A stretch of DNA of 64,000 nt from Botryotinia globosa (Eukaryota > Ascomycota > Leotiomycetes > Helotiales > Sclerotiniaceae): NCBI GenBank assembly GCA_014898425.1, contig RCSZ01000008.1, forward strand, positions 1,685,501 to 1,749,500, written 5' to 3'. Shown here piece by piece: positions 1 to 10,209 of this stretch (positions are counted from its first letter, which is position 1; each line of letters starts with the position of its first letter). The translations under genes were made by a program, and so were the position numbers. The notes under the pieces were generated by a model. The model had not been told where the DNA came from. It searched no databases and saw only the letters and a program-made list of their open reading frames with translations.

Positions 1-1191
1 CCAAGCATTTCATTGTGGGATATTCCAGAATTTGTTCCAGAGCTCAATCCGGATATTTCAACAACCAATCGCCCAATTTAGACGCAGACTTGCGTAGACA
101 ATCCAATCTCAACCATTTCTCTTGTTTCCAATTGATGAATCGGATGGTTTAGTACAGGGGCTCGGAGCCTCGGAGGGGATATTTGAGTGGACACTGGACG
201 CACATTATCAATCCTACTTCTGTTCCACTATATTCCACCTTTAATATATTTCATACTCGTATAACTAACTTATAAGAGAGAATATTCCCCGATTACTTCC
301 CAAGTCACCTCACCAACTTGCGAAAACTTCCTTTATCTTATCAATTCCTTCTGATGATGTATGAAATCATCGAATCTTCGAATCTAGTACGAGGTATCCA
401 TATAGTAGTTCTAGGTTCATTAGGTTCACGGATGCATGTCTCCGGATGATTCACATCAATCTAATTCGGTTGTTAATGAATTGTGCTCACGTGACAACTA
501 ATATATTCCATTCCGTGACGCTTTTCGCTTCAATATCGGAAGCCTGCCTGAGTATATACTATACGTATGGCCCTCTATAATTTCTTATTGATAGGGGCTC
601 CCAAATCCTGAGTTCTCGTCGCACTTGTTTTTATCTACTCATCATAAATATTGTTTCTTTCAGTATACATATCTATCTAGTATTATTGGAAGGTATTTAT
701 TTATTGAAATATTTCAACACAATATACACACACCAATGCCAGCCCGAGTTTTCTTGTTCACCATTTTTTTCACTTGACGATATAATCTTCTATCAAAGGA
801 GCTCTACAGTACCAGCTATCGAACACAGTAGTTGTCGAATGCCATGCCTAGATCGTGCAAGAAAGTGCTTCGCTCCCCTGCAAGCTATAACAAATAACAT
901 TCATGGCAAAGGGCATTTCAGGATTGACACACTTCGCCGTCTTGTATAACTTCAAAATTCTGGATTTGGGTGGTCTACATGCGGGGTTTTAGGCTCGAAG
1001 TAGACTCCTTTCGATCAAGTCATTGTTAAATCTGGCAATCTGTTACACGAACACTTTGTCGAGAATCCACATTCATTGTCCTTGACATTCTATTATGAAT
1101 CAGCTTTGCGCGTCTAGTTTGTTTGATTTCAAACTTCATCGGCAAAATTCGCATCTTACTTCAAGCATAACTGTCGTATTGTCTGATCAAT
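1..1191. other. Gene-free 5' flank
   Basis: No reading frame here resembles a protein and none continues into the gene at 1192 without stops. The stretch is AT-rich intergenic DNA. It must hold whatever promoter the Ulp1-like gene had, but I see no motif I would name. Confidence 0.5.
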
Positions 1192-2923
1192 ATGCCATTT
1201 CGTCAGGCTCCAGTAGGACTCTTCAGTCCATTGACCGCTGCGGAGATAGTGGAACTTGATACAGTTATCAATCCGCCTGTTCCTGTTCCACCATACGCAC
1301 CGCTCCCTATCCAAGTCGCTCCAGATAATCTTGGCCAAGGAGGGAAAGTCACTACACGAGATGAAGTCCTGGTCATGACTGGTTTCGGCGGGCCTGGATA
1401 TGCCGGAGTACCTGGGAACCCTATTCCCCCTGGTCCATAGTGGATGCCCACAGCATACGCAGTAAACAAATATCTTCGACTGCTTTGCGAAAGGGTGAAC
1501 TCCCTCTGTCCTCGCCCGGCAAATGGTGTAAGTGATATCCCTTACTGTGCATTCATCGGGGCAGAGCTTTGGACGCCACCTGCAGGGGCGTATCCCGCAC
1601 AAACCATTCGTGACCCGGCCGCATGGGATGTACTAACTCAGTCGGTCTACAATGTTCGTAAGCTTTTTATATTTTTTTTACTGTTATTCATACCTAAGCC
1701 TGTTCACTAAATCTAAGGCCGACCTCCTCTTTTCCTCAAATACATATCTTCTTCTCCTGGTTTGATTACGGGTCCTCATTTCTTGTCTCTTGAAGAATTT
1801 CCCTCAATAAACAGCCACTGACAATCTAACTATGATAGACATCAGGGCTATTTATGACGGTTCAAGGGGGAATGTTAAACGGCCTCTTTCGAGTTACTCC
1901 TAGGATGCTACACTCTCACGAAACTGCAAGATCTAGAACGCTAGCTGCTCAGGCATCTCATCCATTTATGCAATTGGTTCGTAATTAGTTCACAAATTCT
2001 AGTTCCGAATGAAAATCCCATATTCTTCATTTTGCTCTTTTCAGAATCTCTTTTAGGTAAATCATTGCACACTTCCTGACTACGAGCAGGTAGATGGTCG
2101 ATTTGGACCAGGATTGAGGCATCACACACTGTTCGTAATTTCACCCAAACGGAAAACTATCGATTATCTGGATGACTACAACGGAATTCAATCTACCGGG
2201 CCAGATCTCGTTCCCCCACTCCCAAGACACTACATTGTTGAGCAAAAGCTTATCGGTCATATCTTGAACTTTCTTTCATCCTACATTGGAGGCACTTCTT
2301 CTATAAGTGGAAATGGATTCAACCCAAAACATTGGATGATGCGAACCAATGCTTCCGCTAAAAATCCGATTCCAAGACCTGCAGCTGTTATAGACGCACA
2401 GAACAGTGCTGTAATGGTCTGCCACACTGCTCTCATGATCGCAATGGGGTATCGTCTCGACTATTTCAGGCACATTCCTGCTGGCATGACTCAAGCTCAG
2501 ATGATCGCGAATCGCAGGGGTCAAATTGCTCTCGAGCTCCATCGTGGTCAATTGGCTGTCGCTCCAAGTCGACAATACATAGCACCCATGTGGCCGGAAC
2601 GAAGCGAAAATCTTCAATACACAAGCGGATCCACACAATACAAAAATCTCATTGCCAAGCACTGCAATTATGGATTCGTGGAAGAGCTATCCCGTCGAGA
2701 TCGTGCGAGATGGTCTCGAGGTGTGCCACCTAAGATCGATTTTGATATCGGTCGCAGGATAACGAAGCCTAATCTTATTCGTTATGGTCTGACGCGAGGA
2801 ATCCCCTTACACAATATGCGGTATGCTTCATGGGGTCCGTTGAGAAATATCAATGAAAAGTTCGATTACATGGCAAGAACGCAGGCTAATGGTAACCCGG
2901 CTATTAATCCTCCTTCGTACTGA
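1192..2923 (+). pseudogene. Ulp1/C48-like cysteine protease, catalytic Cys lost and in-frame stop
   Basis: The best model has exons 1192-1657, 1846-1976 and 2057-2923 (introns of 188 and 80 nt; the second uses a GTTCGT donor). An N-terminal Pro/Gly-rich stretch leads into W-x(6)-VNKYLRLL, like the helix that opens SUMO-protease (peptidase C48, Ulp1) domains. The last exon has HHTLFVISPKRKTIDYLDD, where His and Asp are 17 residues apart, the spacing I recall for yeast Ulp1. The position expected for the catalytic DCG reads NSA (2406-2414), so Ser (AGT) replaces Cys. A TAG at 1438-1440 interrupts exon 1 in frame, directly before the conserved Trp. It could be hidden in a 69-nt intron (1369-1440), but the donor would be a poor GTCATG. 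The fold assignment is inference from motif order. A functional SUMO protease is unlikely; a pseudogene or non-catalytic relative fits best. Confidence 0.5.
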
Positions 2924-3879
2924 TGCATAGATCGCGTTGTTTTGCTATGCCATTATCTCTGCGTAGTTTTCTTTTTACTTACTTCGCGTCTCTTTTCAAA
3001 GTGGTTTGCATGTCACCTGCTTCCATTTATATACATACAAAATGTTGATAAATATTCATCGGACAGGTACTATGCAGTTTAATTCGCATTATATCCTTTC
3101 GCTATACTTCTAAATTGAGTGCGCATGGATGGCTATATATTCATATATGAAGAATGCTTTGCTTTTGGATTAAGCAGTTCCTAAATTTGTTCCACTTGAT
3201 TCATGGTTCGATACACACGTCCGCAATATCAAATATAATTGTTAGCGATATGAGTTCAAGTCGATTATAATCATAAGTCCCATATTTCAATCCAAAGTTA
3301 GGATCTGGGATACCACAAAGAATGATTGAACATTCATTAACAATGAAAACTCGAGTCTTTGATGATATTTGATTGAACGATAGATCATTTAATTTAGAAG
3401 AATCGTCTTCTCTAAATTCTGTACTGGAGGCTTATCATGTTCTCCTATCGCACAAGCGAGGAGATCTTGGTAATACTGTAGTGTAGTTTGTGCCTACAGC
3501 TCACCAATATGTATTACTCGAGTATTTTGTTGAAATCTGTACATTCTAAGGCAGGTCAGTGAAACCTGATCAAGATTTATATCTATTCACTCTGGAGCTA
3601 TTTGTTTCAAGGAATAGAAGGCACCAGGCCTCGATATAAGATGGGGATAAGTCCAGATCTTATAAAAAACGAATCAAATATATCAACTACACTAACAAAT
3701 CCCCAATTGCACAAAACACACAGTACCAATCAAACAAGTTTACAATAACAAACCCAACAACGAAAAGTAAAATAATGCTAACAGTGTCGAAATCCCCCTG
3801 ACAGTCTCTCGAAATCAGGAAGGAGTGCAAAACCTGCTCAAACCTCCCTTCTACGTTCGCCAGACGGCTTACTACTTCT
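2924..3879. other. Intergenic, mostly gene-free
   Basis: This AT-rich interval lies between the Ulp1-like gene and the end of the minus-strand gene. It probably contains both 3' ends. The only coding-like part is the minus-strand frame at 3687-3910, treated as a finding. Confidence 0.4.
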
Positions 3880-5035
3880 TCAGCTTTTGAAAATCCTTTG
3901 GAGTAGCCTTGATGGACTCTTCTTCCTCTTCTGCTCTTCCTCCTGTGGTCGGCCAGCGAGTGTATTGAATAATTCATGTGGCGGAATGTGTTGCTCTGTA
4001 CCCCTATGATGTTTTCTGCCTTGATCGCTTGCTGGGCTTCGATTTATGTTATCATCAGCATAGTAACGAGGATTCGATTTCCGTTTAGTTACTGGCAATC
4101 TCGTTGTCCTAGCTGTGTGGCTTTGGCCTTTCCACCAATCTTCAAGGATCTTTCCACCATCGTCCGGTGGCCGTTCATCTGCTAACCCTCTGTTTGTATT
4201 AGCTGGAGGGATTTGTGGTCTCACTTTATTATTCTTCCCGCCGACATTGTACCACGCGCCATCTCTTTCTTCATCTCTTGTTTGCTCTCCACCTGGACGT
4301 TGCCGCATAGGCTCGGAACGGGATTTTACCTTCAGATTCTTCCCATCTCCACTTCGATGACGACTTAGTTCTGGTTCTGCATGTCTCGAGATTGACCCTT
4401 GTGATTGCTCTCTTTTCTTAATAGGTTTTCGATTAATTTTTGGTTCCTCCTCCCAATCACTACACGTCTCTAATATTGGCACCTCTCCTTTAGCATGAAC
4501 ATTTACATCTGTATGAATGTTAGATACTTGGATGTTTGTTTTTGTAATCAGAGACTGGAAACAACTCACGCTCAACTGTCCTCCGTTTTGCTTTGGCTTG
4601 AGGATTACTCAGCTGACCTGGCAAGTACTTCTCCCCATCAAATGGTGCCAATGGCGGTCTGATAGGTTTACGACTTTTTGATTCATCTTTTTTTCGTCCG
4701 CTATCGCTAAAGTATTCCTCCCCATCATAAAGTGGGAAATTATTGCTCTCTGGGGCAAAACTACGGTAAGGATCACGGTCAAAGAGATATACCGGCGCTG
4801 GCGATTCAGCTCTCTTAGGACGGGTTAACCACGCTTGTGAAGGTGCTCGCGATTCCCGACTATGATCCCGAGCTGAACGATTCCCCGAGTCCGGGTTACA
4901 ATGCATTTTTTTCCTTCTATCAGTAACATTCCCGCTACCCATACTTCCATCAGTGCTGCGATCAAAGTCTTGGACGAGACCGTTGCGTGATGAAGGACGC
5001 GTTCTGGATAATTCGCGGGACGCAGGTCGAGGCAT
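3880..5035 (-). CDS. Hypothetical basic, low-complexity protein (2 exons)
   Basis: Function not recognised. The model is exon 4570-5035, a 61-nt intron 4509-4569 (GTGAGT donor, CTAAC branch, CAG acceptor) and exon 3880-4508, giving about 364 aa. The start chosen is the ATG at 5035, which opens MPRPASRELSRTRPSS; a longer in-frame start lies at 5083. The protein is rich in Arg, Lys, Ser, Pro and Glu and looks disordered. It has two related short motifs, YDGEEYFSDSG and FDGEKYLPGQ, in the first exon. No domain or membrane segment is visible in this frame. The C-terminus is uncertain: just before the stop, another minus-strand frame continues as an amphipathic stretch followed by a membrane segment, so a missed intron or a frameshift could give a tail-anchored protein. 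The intron signals make a real gene likely. Confidence 0.5.
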
Positions 5036-6298
5036 TTTAGCGAACAGTATAAGGAGATCCCTGAATATCCCACCGGAATTCACAAGGAAAGATAAACTTT
5101 TTCAATAAGGTTTTACAATCATTGAAACTACAGCCCAGATAACCCAGATATCTAGTACCACCAACAAGGAAAACAACCACTGCACCGCCATTTCTCGAGG
5201 TCCGAGGATTTCCCTAAAGGACGATGTCATGAGGACCGACCATACTGAACGTAAAATCACTTCATCTCATCCTGAACGTCTCGGCGTGCCTAGAAATTCA
5301 CGAGAAGAATCGGCTGTCCATCATCAGCCACTTCTGGCCGGCATCTCGTGGTCGAGTCCGGCCCGAGACCCACGTGATGATTGACCCTATATTATCGCGC
5401 GCTTGATCTGCGTTCAAAGTTTGTTGTCCGCATGTAGACCCAAGAATCATTCCATTATGACGTATCGTTGTTCGAGTGGTTTGAGGAACTGATAGCACGA
5501 TTGGTGTACTAAGGAAGAGACTCAAAGAGGTTGTAACCCGGAGATCAATGCTCCACGCTCCACGCTCGACGCTCCCCGATCACAATCGTGATTCTTTTCT
5601 GGAAGAATCCTTCCTGTAGAAGTGTGGGCACTGCCTAGGTAGTTAGAGAGTTCGCGATTTATATTTGTAATCTTCGTAAACAATAGCAGATTTTCGTATA
5701 TGTTGCGATCAGACGATTTGCGCACGAGGTGGAAGTATCGCTTCTCACCAACTTTTGTGTGAGATGAGCACAGCTGCGGCATACTTCTTACCAATTTGTA
5801 CTTCGCTATGAACGGAAATTGCGGGTAGGCTTTACAGTTTCTACACCTGAGATTGCTAGATCGGAACATTACAGCATTCATTCTCCACCACCAGAAATTT
5901 CGAGTGAACAGAACTCAGAAGTATGACAAGCAAGTCAGAACAAGCAAAAGAAAGAATGTTAGAAAGATTCACTATCCTACATGTCAAATAGCTAGCATTA
6001 GACATCAAGGAAACCACCGCTTCATTCCATAGTTTTTATACAATAGCCATTACAATGCAAGCCTCCGCATACCTATGATATAGAAAGCAAACAGGTGTGA
6101 GCAAAATGAGATGAAAATATACGCTCTGAAACCCAACCAAAACAATTAGAATTTGCATGTAATATAATATCGAATAATCCCAGAGTGAAAAATTAGCCTA
6201 CCTAATTGCTGAAGCCAAATTGAACAATCAACGCCCTATATACCAAAACCCTTTTGTATCTTCACTCCCAACTCCTGAACCACCAACCCCAATGGAAC
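5036..6298. other. Intergenic, no supported gene
   Basis: This holds the 5' flank of the minus-strand gene ending at 3880 and the 3' flank of the one at 6299. Minus-strand open frames at 5298-5525 and 5522-5881 have no protein-like composition or splice context. A short run of CTCCACG/CTCGACG repeats lies at about 5543-5572. Confidence 0.45.
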
Positions 6299-6856
6299 TT
6301 AAAATCTCAAACCCCCAAGCCTCTCATCTCTCTGTTCTCTCCACTTCCTGTAATCATCACTAACCACCACCGGAATCCCCATTCCCCTTGGCCACATCCA
6401 CCTTCCATCTCCCTCCGAACTCCACACCTTGATCATACCTTCAAACGGCGGCTCGTCTCCTTCTTCCGGAGAAGGAGGGAGTGTTTTATTCAAGAGAAAA
6501 TCATCCTGTGATGGGTCGTTCCTCCCCATCTTCTCGTGTTCTTGCATCTGCACTCTTCCCCTGTTCAATCTATATTTCCTAGGCGGAACATCCATGAACC
6601 CCACATCTTCTTCATCCGAATAATAGTCTTCTTCATTTACCAGTAACGATCTCTTGACCTCATCCTGTTTTTCAATTTGTACGTATGCTGAGCGCCCGAA
6701 GGCTGTGGATGTGAAGGTGGTATTCTTTGGAGAGGGGCCCGAAGACAGGGAGAGGCATGAACCCATTTTTGAAGGGGTAGATATGGATATCGAAGAGGAG
6801 TTGGGATGGTAGTTGGAGTGGGATCTACGGAAGAGTGTCGTAAGAAGCGAAGACAT
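6299..6856 (-). CDS. Hypothetical acidic protein, possible N-myristoylated form
   Basis: Single exon of 185 aa, not recognised. The N-terminal 30 residues are Ser-rich. The body has an acidic cluster, NEEDYYSDEEDVGFMD, then PPRKYRLNRGRVQMQEHEKMG, and a C-terminal block with GMIKVWSSEGDGRWMWPRGM and DDYRKWREQRDERLGG. That C-terminal block has an ordered, conserved look, with many Trp and Arg. An in-frame ATG at 6766 would begin MGSCLSLSS, which fits the N-myristoylation pattern (Gly2, Ser6) with a palmitoylatable Cys4. This second start may be the true one and would give a 155-aa membrane-attached protein. The upstream ATG at 6856 only adds a Ser-rich leader. It is tandem with the minus-strand DUF2470 gene, but 0.95 kb separates them. 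Confidence 0.55.
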   Translation of the reverse strand: MSSLLTTLFRRSHSNYHPNSSSISISTPSKMGSCLSLSSGPSPKNTTFTSTAFGRSAYVQIEKQDEVKRSLLVNEEDYYSDEEDVGFMDVPPRKYRLNRGRVQMQEHEKMGRNDPSQDDFLLNKTLPPSPEEGDEPPFEGMIKVWSSEGDGRWMWPRGMGIPVVVSDDYRKWREQRDERLGGLRF

Positions 6857-7803
6857 GTATAAGAGTGATGATTGGTACGATTGGTATGATCAGTATGGAG
6901 AAAATATAGAGAGAGAAAAATGAATTGCGTGAATGAAATTTAACAATCACAATGAAGCAGGTGCAGTCTGAATGACAAGAGATCCACGAGCAGAAAAAAA
7001 CACACGCAAATATCAACAGCGACTGAATAGAAAGTACCAGACTTCAGATACCTGAAAACACAAAGTAGGAGAATAATCAAACCAGCGAGTCTACACCAAA
7101 CGCGTTGATTCTAATATCATTCCAGAAGGTCGACTCTAAGTATTTCCAACAGCCTCAGGAAGCCAGAATATCTCTCATTTGTTGGAAACGCGAAACGGAG
7201 GCTGAGCTTAACGCCAACCATGAAAGAGCCGCATTGAATCCTAATTCAACCATAACTTAGGCAATCATGGCTATTACCGACCGTGATAACGGACCGTGAT
7301 AACGGGAGATGAAGATATCTGTAACCATGGATCTGTTGGTTGGTAGGATGATTTCATGCTTTGGGGATTTGCTCGCACGGTTATAGAAGTTTTTGCGGGG
7401 ATGGGTATCAGACATTGATATGACATTAGGCAGAGATAACACCTCTCATAGCCTTGACGCATGGATCAAAGGTCAACGTCGATATGATCCTCCCCGAAAC
7501 CAAGAAAGCAAAGGGCTAAAAATGAGCTTTCTGTGAAACCCGTGAAAGCCATAATTGATATTCGCTCTTTTGAAACAAAGATACAATAGAAACTGATGAG
7601 TAAAAGGGCAAGTAATACGTTGCCGATTGTGAAATTCTCAAGGGTATTTAGCTTACTTCTGTTTCAAATAATCAATCTGTTATCATCATGTTCTGGCCAT
7701 GGTTCCATATTGTGTTGGTCATCGTTCTTTTCGCAATTTCTCCATACAGCTCATAAAATTTGCCTTTCCGTGGAATTGTTCTGAATGTCGTCTGGCAGAG
7801 ATC
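6857..7803. other. Intergenic, no gene seen
   Basis: The interval between two minus-strand genes should hold the promoter of the gene at 6299 and the 3' end of the DUF2470 gene. A near-perfect direct duplication of ACCGTGATAACGG sits at 7279-7306. The small open frames are not protein-like. Confidence 0.45.
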
Positions 7804-8490
7804 TCAATGTCCACCATTTCCCTTAGAATCTTTCTCTTTCTTTTGTTGCTTGATCATAGCATCGATCCTGGCAAAACTTCCATACCCCTCAATCAAACAG
7901 CTTGCCATCCATTTCCACCACATAGAACTTCCCCTCTCGATGTTGTACTTCATAAGTCTGCTCCTATCCATCCAAATGACTTCCGTCACATGTATCGCAA
8001 AGGTCGGCATAGCAATCTTGTCAGAAATCCACAAGAAAGTTTCTGGGCCGCCAGGAAACCATGACAACACATTGTCGTAGAAGAGTGTACCAGGTACAAT
8101 GCGCGATTTCGTAGCAAATATAACAGCCGTCATTAAACACAAGCCGAAAATCAATCGATGGAAGAAAATCTTCGGGGGCTCGTATCGAGTAATGGTATAT
8201 GGGGAGATGTTGAGACCATCACGGCACTCGGAATCCATAGCAACAAATCGAGGTCGAGCATCGGCGTAGGAAGTCATGGGAGGATCAAGGGGAATCGTGT
8301 GGGTTTTACCGGATGTGGAAGAAATTCGGAGAGCAGAGAGGGTGATATCGAGAAGGTTCGGCTTGGAGGCTTCGCTTTTGGAGAGCTGACAGTAGTGCTG
8401 TAAGTAGAGGGACAGAGATGCAGCATGGTCTGCGTTCATGTGTTTGAGGATGCGAGCTTTGGTAGCAGCATCTTTCTCGGATGAAGCCAT
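7804..8490 (-). CDS. DUF2470-domain integral membrane protein
   Basis: Single exon of 228 aa. Residues about 10-100 match the DUF2470 fold, best seen in ILKHMNADHAASLSLYLQHY with its conserved HMN-DH core. This domain is also found at the C-terminus of haem-handling HugZ-like proteins. Here it is followed by a hydrophobic segment (about 108-127, FFHRLIFGLCLMTAVIFA) and a second apolar, Trp-rich region (about 135-205), so the protein is probably membrane-bound. A Lys/Glu-rich tail ends in KGNGGH. The start at 8490 directly precedes the domain. In the fungal family the function is unknown; a haem-related role would be only a guess from the domain's distant relatives. No intron is needed. Confidence 0.8.
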   Translation of the reverse strand: MASSEKDAATKARILKHMNADHAASLSLYLQHYCQLSKSEASKPNLLDITLSALRISSTSGKTHTIPLDPPMTSYADARPRFVAMDSECRDGLNISPYTITRYEPPKIFFHRLIFGLCLMTAVIFATKSRIVPGTLFYDNVLSWFPGGPETFLWISDKIAMPTFAIHVTEVIWMDRSRLMKYNIERGSSMWWKWMASCLIEGYGSFARIDAMIKQQKKEKDSKGNGGH

Positions 8491-9295
8491 GATACTCTGG
8501 TAAATTAGGCGTGCTGATAGTGATTATTGAGATCGATGGAAGATTCAAGGTATGACAAACGATACTGTCTTCTGGAGTCGTGCCATTTGTTCTGAATGGA
8601 GAGCTAGGGAGTAAAGATGTAGAACAGTTGAGGTTCACGGTGAAACCTCGGTTAGTCGGGCGTACCTAGTACATATGTATCCCGATGATACACACTCTGT
8701 GCTGGTGAACCGCAATGACAATCATGAATTTGTCTCCTTGTCAATGATAAACTTCTATTGTTTTTATTTAGTTCCTGGCATACACCGACAGATTTTTGAT
8801 TCTTTGAAACGGTCAAGAACATCTTAAGGCGAGTTTCGTTTCGTTTCCCGGGGTCCCCGTTTACCTGCGGACAAACCATACATACAGTAGAATCTTGCAG
8901 GAAACATAACACAGCGAGGTACTCGCCTGGTACAATACGGTTACATGTATCTTGTTAAACCAAAAGATTAGCCTCCCTGAAGTCCCTCCCTAATGTTTAA
9001 CTGCTTTACTATCATAGCATTCCCAAAATGATAGGACGTGGGAACCCTCCTTCTCTAGGTCCTCCTGATGTTCTGTTGCTATCCTCATTGTCTCGTTCTA
9101 TGTTGAGCGCCTAGTTTGAGGAAGGGATGAATGTGTTTGTCTGTTTGTTTACCTACCTAGGTAGCTATCACTCGTATGTTCTCAACAATACCTTTTCATG
9201 ATCGACATCAATTCCCAACTCGATCTGTAGAACAGCTTCGAGAACGGTCTACAAGTTTTCGTACCAGGTCAACCTGGCGTTGATCAATATGATTA
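8491..9295. other. Intergenic, no gene seen
   Basis: This is the promoter side of the DUF2470 gene, running up to the transposon-like element. It includes the palindrome-rich string ACCTACCTAGGTAGC near 9152. I see no coding frame. Confidence 0.45.
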
Positions 9296-9350
9296 AGTCG
9301 AATACCCCACCCCACTTTCGGGCCATCCCTTTTTCGGGCTATTTCAAAAA
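9296..9350 (+). repeat. Left terminal inverted repeat of the TA-flanked element
   Basis: It starts AGTCGAATACCCC and then has two CTTTCGGGC/TTTTTCGGGC blocks ending in CTATTTCAAAAA. It pairs with 10150-10209 in inverse orientation, allowing mismatches and one extra block on the right. Confidence 0.75.
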
Positions 9351-10149
9351 AGCTTACTGTAAGAAGGTATTTCTTTTTTTCATTCTTTAATATCTTTATA
9401 GTTATAGAAAAAGATATTAATATGATTTTATATATAATAATAAATGAATATTCGATTTGAAAAGTTGTTTTAGATTTTGGGATTTCAAAGGTTATTTTTT
9501 AAAATTATAATTTATTACAAAGTTTTATTTTATTAAAAGAATATATAAAGTATATAAAAGATAGTTTTTATATAAAAGAAATAATTAGTAGATTGAATAT
9601 TAGTTTGAAAATCTTTAGATATTAATTTTATATATTTTTATATTTGAAAAATAATAGATATAAAACTTTTTTTAAAAAATCTAAAGATTAGAATTAAAAA
9701 TAAATTAAAATCAATTTAATATATATTAAAAAACATAATTATTGATATTATTGAAAAGTGATTTTTAAAATTGGATTTATTTTTAATTTGTTATATCGAA
9801 ACCAAAAAATAGATATTTATATATATTATTAGCTTTTAAAACACAGATTATTAAAAGATTTGATATTAAGAATTATCAATTTATATAATCTAAACTTTGA
9901 ATAAGACAAATAAAATATAAATTGAAACAAATTATTCTTAAGAAAAGATATAAGACAAAAATTAATTCAAATTTGAAGTTTTTTAAAATTAAAAATATTA
10001 AGAAAATACAAATTAAAATAAAAGATTGTGATAAAATTGATATAAAATATTCTGATGATAATAATGAAAGTGTATCTTCAAACATTTATTATAATACCAA
10101 GTAATTATTAAATGATTAATGTTTTAATATTATATAATATAAATTTTTG

Positions 10150-10209
10150 AGATAGCCCGAAAGAGGAGCGGCCCGAAAGAGGAGCGGCCCGAAAGTAGGA
10201 TATTCGACT
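10150..10209 (-). repeat. Right terminal inverted repeat with one extra sub-terminal block
   Basis: Read on the minus strand from 10209 it begins AGTCGAATATCC and then shows three CTTTCGGGC blocks spaced by CGCTCCT, ending CTATCTCAAAAA. The left end has only two such blocks, so one 15-bp unit was duplicated here or lost on the left. Confidence 0.7.

Larger units (their letters stand above)
9296..10209. mobile_element. AT-degraded DNA transposon remnant or MITE, TA target duplication
   Basis: The ends are inverted repeats beginning AGTCGAATA on both sides and flanked by TA (9294-9295 and 10210-10211), the target-site duplication of Tc1/mariner/pogo-type elements. Both ends carry GC-rich blocks containing CTTTCGGGC, two in the left end (about 9316-9345) and three in the right (about 10153-10195), as expected of sub-terminal transposase-binding repeats. 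The 0.8-kb interior is almost pure A/T, with TpA-rich runs. That is what repeat-induced C-to-T mutation leaves, while the short GC ends were spared. No transposase frame survives, so superfamily placement rests on TA and the ends only. The short Lys/Ile-rich frame at 9922-10104 is a by-product of composition. Confidence 0.75.

Noticed and set aside
686..949. 87-aa plus-strand frame near the left end
   Set aside because: No protein-like pattern and no splice continuation to the gene at 1192.
5522..5881. 119-aa minus-strand frame
   Set aside because: Irregular composition with no domain, and it ends in a short repeated GC stretch. No support from neighbours.
9922..10104. Lys/Ile/Asn-rich frame inside the AT-rich element as a surviving transposase
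   Set aside because: Composition explains it fully and no catalytic DDE/DDD pattern can be seen.
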